DNA of 64,000 nucleotides, taken from contig JANRJY010000067.1 of assembly GCA_033763735.1 (NCBI GenBank), positions 1 to 64,000 on the forward strand, read 5' to 3'. The position numbers were made by a program, and so were the translations under genes. The stretch is from JANRJY01 sp033763735 (GTDB lineage Bacteria > Bacteroidota > Bacteroidia > Cytophagales > UBA9547). This document shows, piece by piece, positions 61,965 to 64,000 of this stretch. The number at the start of each line of letters is the position of its first letter. Position 1 is the first letter of the stretch. The notes beneath the pieces were generated by a model. That model saw only the letters and a list, made by a program, of their open reading frames with translations. It did not search any database and had not been told where the DNA came from.

Positions 61965-62555
61965 TTGAAACTCACAAGACACCCGAAAGCAAAAGCATTG
62001 ATTTTTGACCTTGATGGCACATTGGCCGATACCATGCCTTCTCATTTTTTGGCATGGACCGAAACCGCCAAATATTACAATTTTGACTTTAGTGAAGATA
62101 TGTTTTATAGTCTGGCAGGGGTACCAACTTTTAAAATAATTGCAATGATTAATGAAAAACAAGGTAAATCCATTGACCCTGAGGAGGCACATACCAGAAA
62201 AGAAGAATTTTTCTTGAAATATATTCATAGCACGAAACCAATTGAAATAGTTATGAGTATAGTAGAAGAATCATATGGAAAAATTCCTATTTCAATTGGT
62301 ACGGGAGGAGTGCCTGATATTGTGGCACTTACATTAAAAGCAATTAAGGCAGAAAAGTATTTCGACATTATTGTTACTGCTCGAGATGTAACAAATTTCA
62401 AACCGGCTCCTGACACCTTTCTGGAATGTGCCAAACGAATGGGGGTATTACCAGCACATTGCCAAGTGTTTGAAGATGCTGATGCAGGCGTAAAGGCTGC
62501 CCAAAATGCAGGAATGATAGCCACAGATATCAGACCCTTTTTAAAAGCAATTTAA
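61965..62555 (+). CDS. HAD-family hydrolase (beta-phosphoglucomutase-like)
   Basis: A 196-residue cytosolic phosphatase or mutase. HAD motif I DLDGTLADTMP carries the nucleophile Asp, motif II ISIGTGGVP is in the middle, motif III Lys is in NFKPAPDTFLE, and motif IV is EDADAGVKAAQNAGM. The helical cap (LAWTETAKYYNFDFSEDMFYSLAGVPTF) matches the subfamily that includes beta-phosphoglucomutase and sugar phosphatases. The start codon is TTG at 61965; no ATG is available before the motif I strand. It lies 12 bases after the GH36-like gene. Confidence 0.85.
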   Translation: MKLTRHPKAKALIFDLDGTLADTMPSHFLAWTETAKYYNFDFSEDMFYSLAGVPTFKIIAMINEKQGKSIDPEEAHTRKEEFFLKYIHSTKPIEIVMSIVEESYGKIPISIGTGGVPDIVALTLKAIKAEKYFDIIVTARDVTNFKPAPDTFLECAKRMGVLPAHCQVFEDADAGVKAAQNAGMIATDIRPFLKAI

Positions 62556-62612
62556 TCCTATTACATTTTCAATAATTTATTTTAACATTGCATTAATTAA
62601 ACTTCAACTCAA

Positions 62613-63314
62613 ATGAAACATATTATAATTTTTAAACTCGCATTAATCTTAGGATTTGGAATCGTTAATGCCCAAGACAATCAACTCACCGACAAAGAAA
62701 AAAAAGAGGGATGGATGCTACTGTTTGATGGCAAAACCACTAATGGATGGCGAAATTACAGAAGCAATACCATAAAGCCTCAATGGCAGGTTGCCAACGG
62801 TGCACTTACATTAACAGCCAAAGAGGGTGGAGATATAGTTACTAATGAAGAGTTTGAAAACTTTGAACTTTCGTTGGAGTGGAAAATATCCGATTGTGGC
62901 AATAGTGGTTTGTTTTATTATGTGAAAGAAGATACTGCTTCGTGGGCTTGGGCCGTGTATGCTACAGGTCCTGAAATGCAAATTCTGGACGACAAATGCC
63001 ACCCTGACAATAAATTAGAATCTCACAGAGCAGGCGCACTTTACGATATGATATCGTGCTCAGGTGTAACCGTTAAACCTGCTGGAGAATGGAATAAAAT
63101 CACCTTAAAAATCAACAACGGCAAAGCTGAACACTGGCAAAATGGCAAAATGGTAGTAAGCTATACACTTTGGGACGAAAATTGGAAAAAAATGGTGGCA
63201 GCAAGCAAATTCGGAAGTTGGAAAGGTTTTGCTGCTTATAAAAAAGGTCGTTTTGCTTTGCAGGATCATGGTGATGTAGTTTCATTCAAAAACATCAAAG
63301 TAAGGAAATTGTAA
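62613..63314 (+). CDS. Secreted DUF1080 protein, second free-standing copy
   Basis: A 233-residue protein with a signal peptide (ending IVNAQ) and a DUF1080 domain: WMLLFDGKTTNGWRNY, WKISDCGNSGLFYYV, GPEMQILDDKCHPDNKLESHRAGALYDM, GEWNKITLKINNGKAEHWQNGK, RFALQDHGDVVSFKNIKVRKL. It is a clear paralogue of 18008-18739 and of the C-terminal part of 20466-21722. It would cleave 3-keto-glycosides outside the cytosol. It lies between the HAD gene and the beta-mannosidase gene. Confidence 0.87.
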   Translation: MKHIIIFKLALILGFGIVNAQDNQLTDKEKKEGWMLLFDGKTTNGWRNYRSNTIKPQWQVANGALTLTAKEGGDIVTNEEFENFELSLEWKISDCGNSGLFYYVKEDTASWAWAVYATGPEMQILDDKCHPDNKLESHRAGALYDMISCSGVTVKPAGEWNKITLKINNGKAEHWQNGKMVVSYTLWDENWKKMVAASKFGSWKGFAAYKKGRFALQDHGDVVSFKNIKVRKL

Positions 63315-63326
63315 CAATCAACCGAT

Positions 63327-64000
63327 ATGCGTTCAATCATAATAAGTTTGGTTATTTTTTCATTCGTCCTTATTCCGGTATACTTCATTTATCATAAGGA
63401 ATCAGACGAAAAAACTACTATTGAAGTACTGGACAAAGATTGGACGTTTCATCAGGTTGGTAAAGATGAATGGTTACCCGCCAAAATTCCCGGCTCTGTG
63501 CATACGGATTTGCTGGATAATAAGAAAATTGAAGATCCTTTTTTTAGAGATAATGAAGGCAAACAATTTTGGATTGAAAAATCGGACTGGGAGTATAAAA
63601 CTACTTTTTCGGTCGATAATGAAATTTTCAACCGGCAGGATATTGATTTGGTTTTTGAAGGATTAGATACATATGCAGACGTGTATCTGAACGACAAACT
63701 AATATTGAGTGCCGATAACATGTTTATACCTTATGAGGTTTCGGTCAAAAATATTCTTAAGAAAACAAATAATGAGTTAAAAGTATATTTTCATTCTGCA
63801 TCCAATGTGGGTATGCACAAGTTAGAACGAAGCCCCTATTTGGTACCTGCAGTGAATGAATATGCCGATTCCGCGCATCGTTCCAGTGTATTTACACGCA
63901 AAGCTCCTTATCACTATGGTTGGGATTGGGGTCCTCGTATTGTAACTTGTGGTGTATGGCGACCAATATATCTTAGAGGTTGGACTACCGCACGAATTGA
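63327..64000 (+). CDS. Beta-mannosidase-like GH2 protein, 5' part (cut by window end)
   Basis: The frame is open from ATG 63327 to the window edge (224 codons). The first ~25 residues are a signal or anchor (SIIISLVIFSFVLIPVYFIYH). What follows is the GH2 N-terminal sugar-binding domain: LDKDWTFHQVGKDEWLPAKIPGSVHTDLLDNKKIEDPFF, WEYKTTFSV, VFEGLDTYADVYLND, and the diagnostic RKAPYHYGWDWGPR, which is characteristic of beta-mannosidases within GH2. The catalytic barrel lies outside the window. It is the fourth gene of the second carbohydrate run. Confidence 0.88.
   Translation, partial: MRSIIISLVIFSFVLIPVYFIYHKESDEKTTIEVLDKDWTFHQVGKDEWLPAKIPGSVHTDLLDNKKIEDPFFRDNEGKQFWIEKSDWEYKTTFSVDNEIFNRQDIDLVFEGLDTYADVYLNDKLILSADNMFIPYEVSVKNILKKTNNELKVYFHSASNVGMHKLERSPYLVPAVNEYADSAHRSSVFTRKAPYHYGWDWGPRIVTCGVWRPIYLRGWTTARI

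Overview
The window is AT-rich DNA from a member of the Bacteroidota. Several features point there: an orphan SusD-family lipoprotein, a TonB-dependent receptor with a carboxypeptidase-like N-terminal domain, a signal-bearing repeat adhesin of the type usually exported by the type IX system, DUF1080 and Tat-type Gfo/Idh/MocA proteins, and promoters of the Bacteroidota form TTG-N(18-20)-TAnnTTTG. Genus cannot be assigned from sequence alone. An environmental polysaccharide degrader is the best guess.

Layout. 1-1959 (minus): 5' part of a large repeat adhesin, cut by the window edge. 2356-9015: a possible micro-protein, assimilatory APS reductase, a PhyH-type dioxygenase facing an AraC regulator, ClpP with a clear terminator, a membrane-anchored TAXI-type binding protein overlapping gatB. 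9033-11290: a toxin-antitoxin pair whose toxin carries an in-frame stop, a retropepsin-like protein, a CoA transferase. 11421-13644: an orphan SusD gene between two copies of a 101-bp direct repeat; the left copy is a fragment of the small gene lying to the right. 13791-16742: a large HExxH / beta-propeller / probable beta-barrel protein.

16823-34074 is the main functional unit: a LacI regulator diverges from a long plus-strand run of secreted and cytosolic carbohydrate genes (DUF1080 hydrolase, two Tat-type Gfo/Idh/MocA oxidoreductases, an SGNH-DUF1080 fusion, a GH32-like propeller, GH28-LamG, CE15-like esterase, sialate-O-acetylesterase-like protein, a secreted pyruvyltransferase-like protein) plus the cytosolic D-mannonate pair (SDR oxidoreductase and UxuA). 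LacI-like operators occur at 17904-17920 and 17981-18008. The enzyme set fits breakdown of a uronic-acid-containing plant or algal polysaccharide. A DUF4258/YgiT toxin-antitoxin-like pair with its own promoter sits inside this run.

34145-39940: a CcoI-type copper ATPase, a DUF2971 protein, and a Crp/Fnr-led redox/sulfur operon (DUF2892, OsmC, DUF6132, rhodanese, and a frameshifted small membrane protein). 39954-43470 is an accessory region rich in repeats. It holds an unknown gene and a TcmP-DUF5131 pair, each flanked by its own short perfect inverted repeats in a gene-cassette-like arrangement; this is the best candidate for an undescribed mobile system here. 44125-50165: TonB receptor, DUF2490 protein, chromate transporter family protein, TauE/SafE exporter. 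50249-54929: HigBA with operator, a 42-bp perfect palindrome, a nucleoid-associated protein, rhomboid, GIY-YIG protein, an eight-unit ~150-bp tandem array, VF530 and SUI1 proteins. 55082-58753: ECF sigma factor, sugar nucleotidyltransferase, RmlC operon, membrane protein. 58774-64000: alpha/beta hydrolase, then a second carbohydrate run (GH36-like, HAD, DUF1080, beta-mannosidase cut by the window end). No rRNA, tRNA or CRISPR array was recognised.
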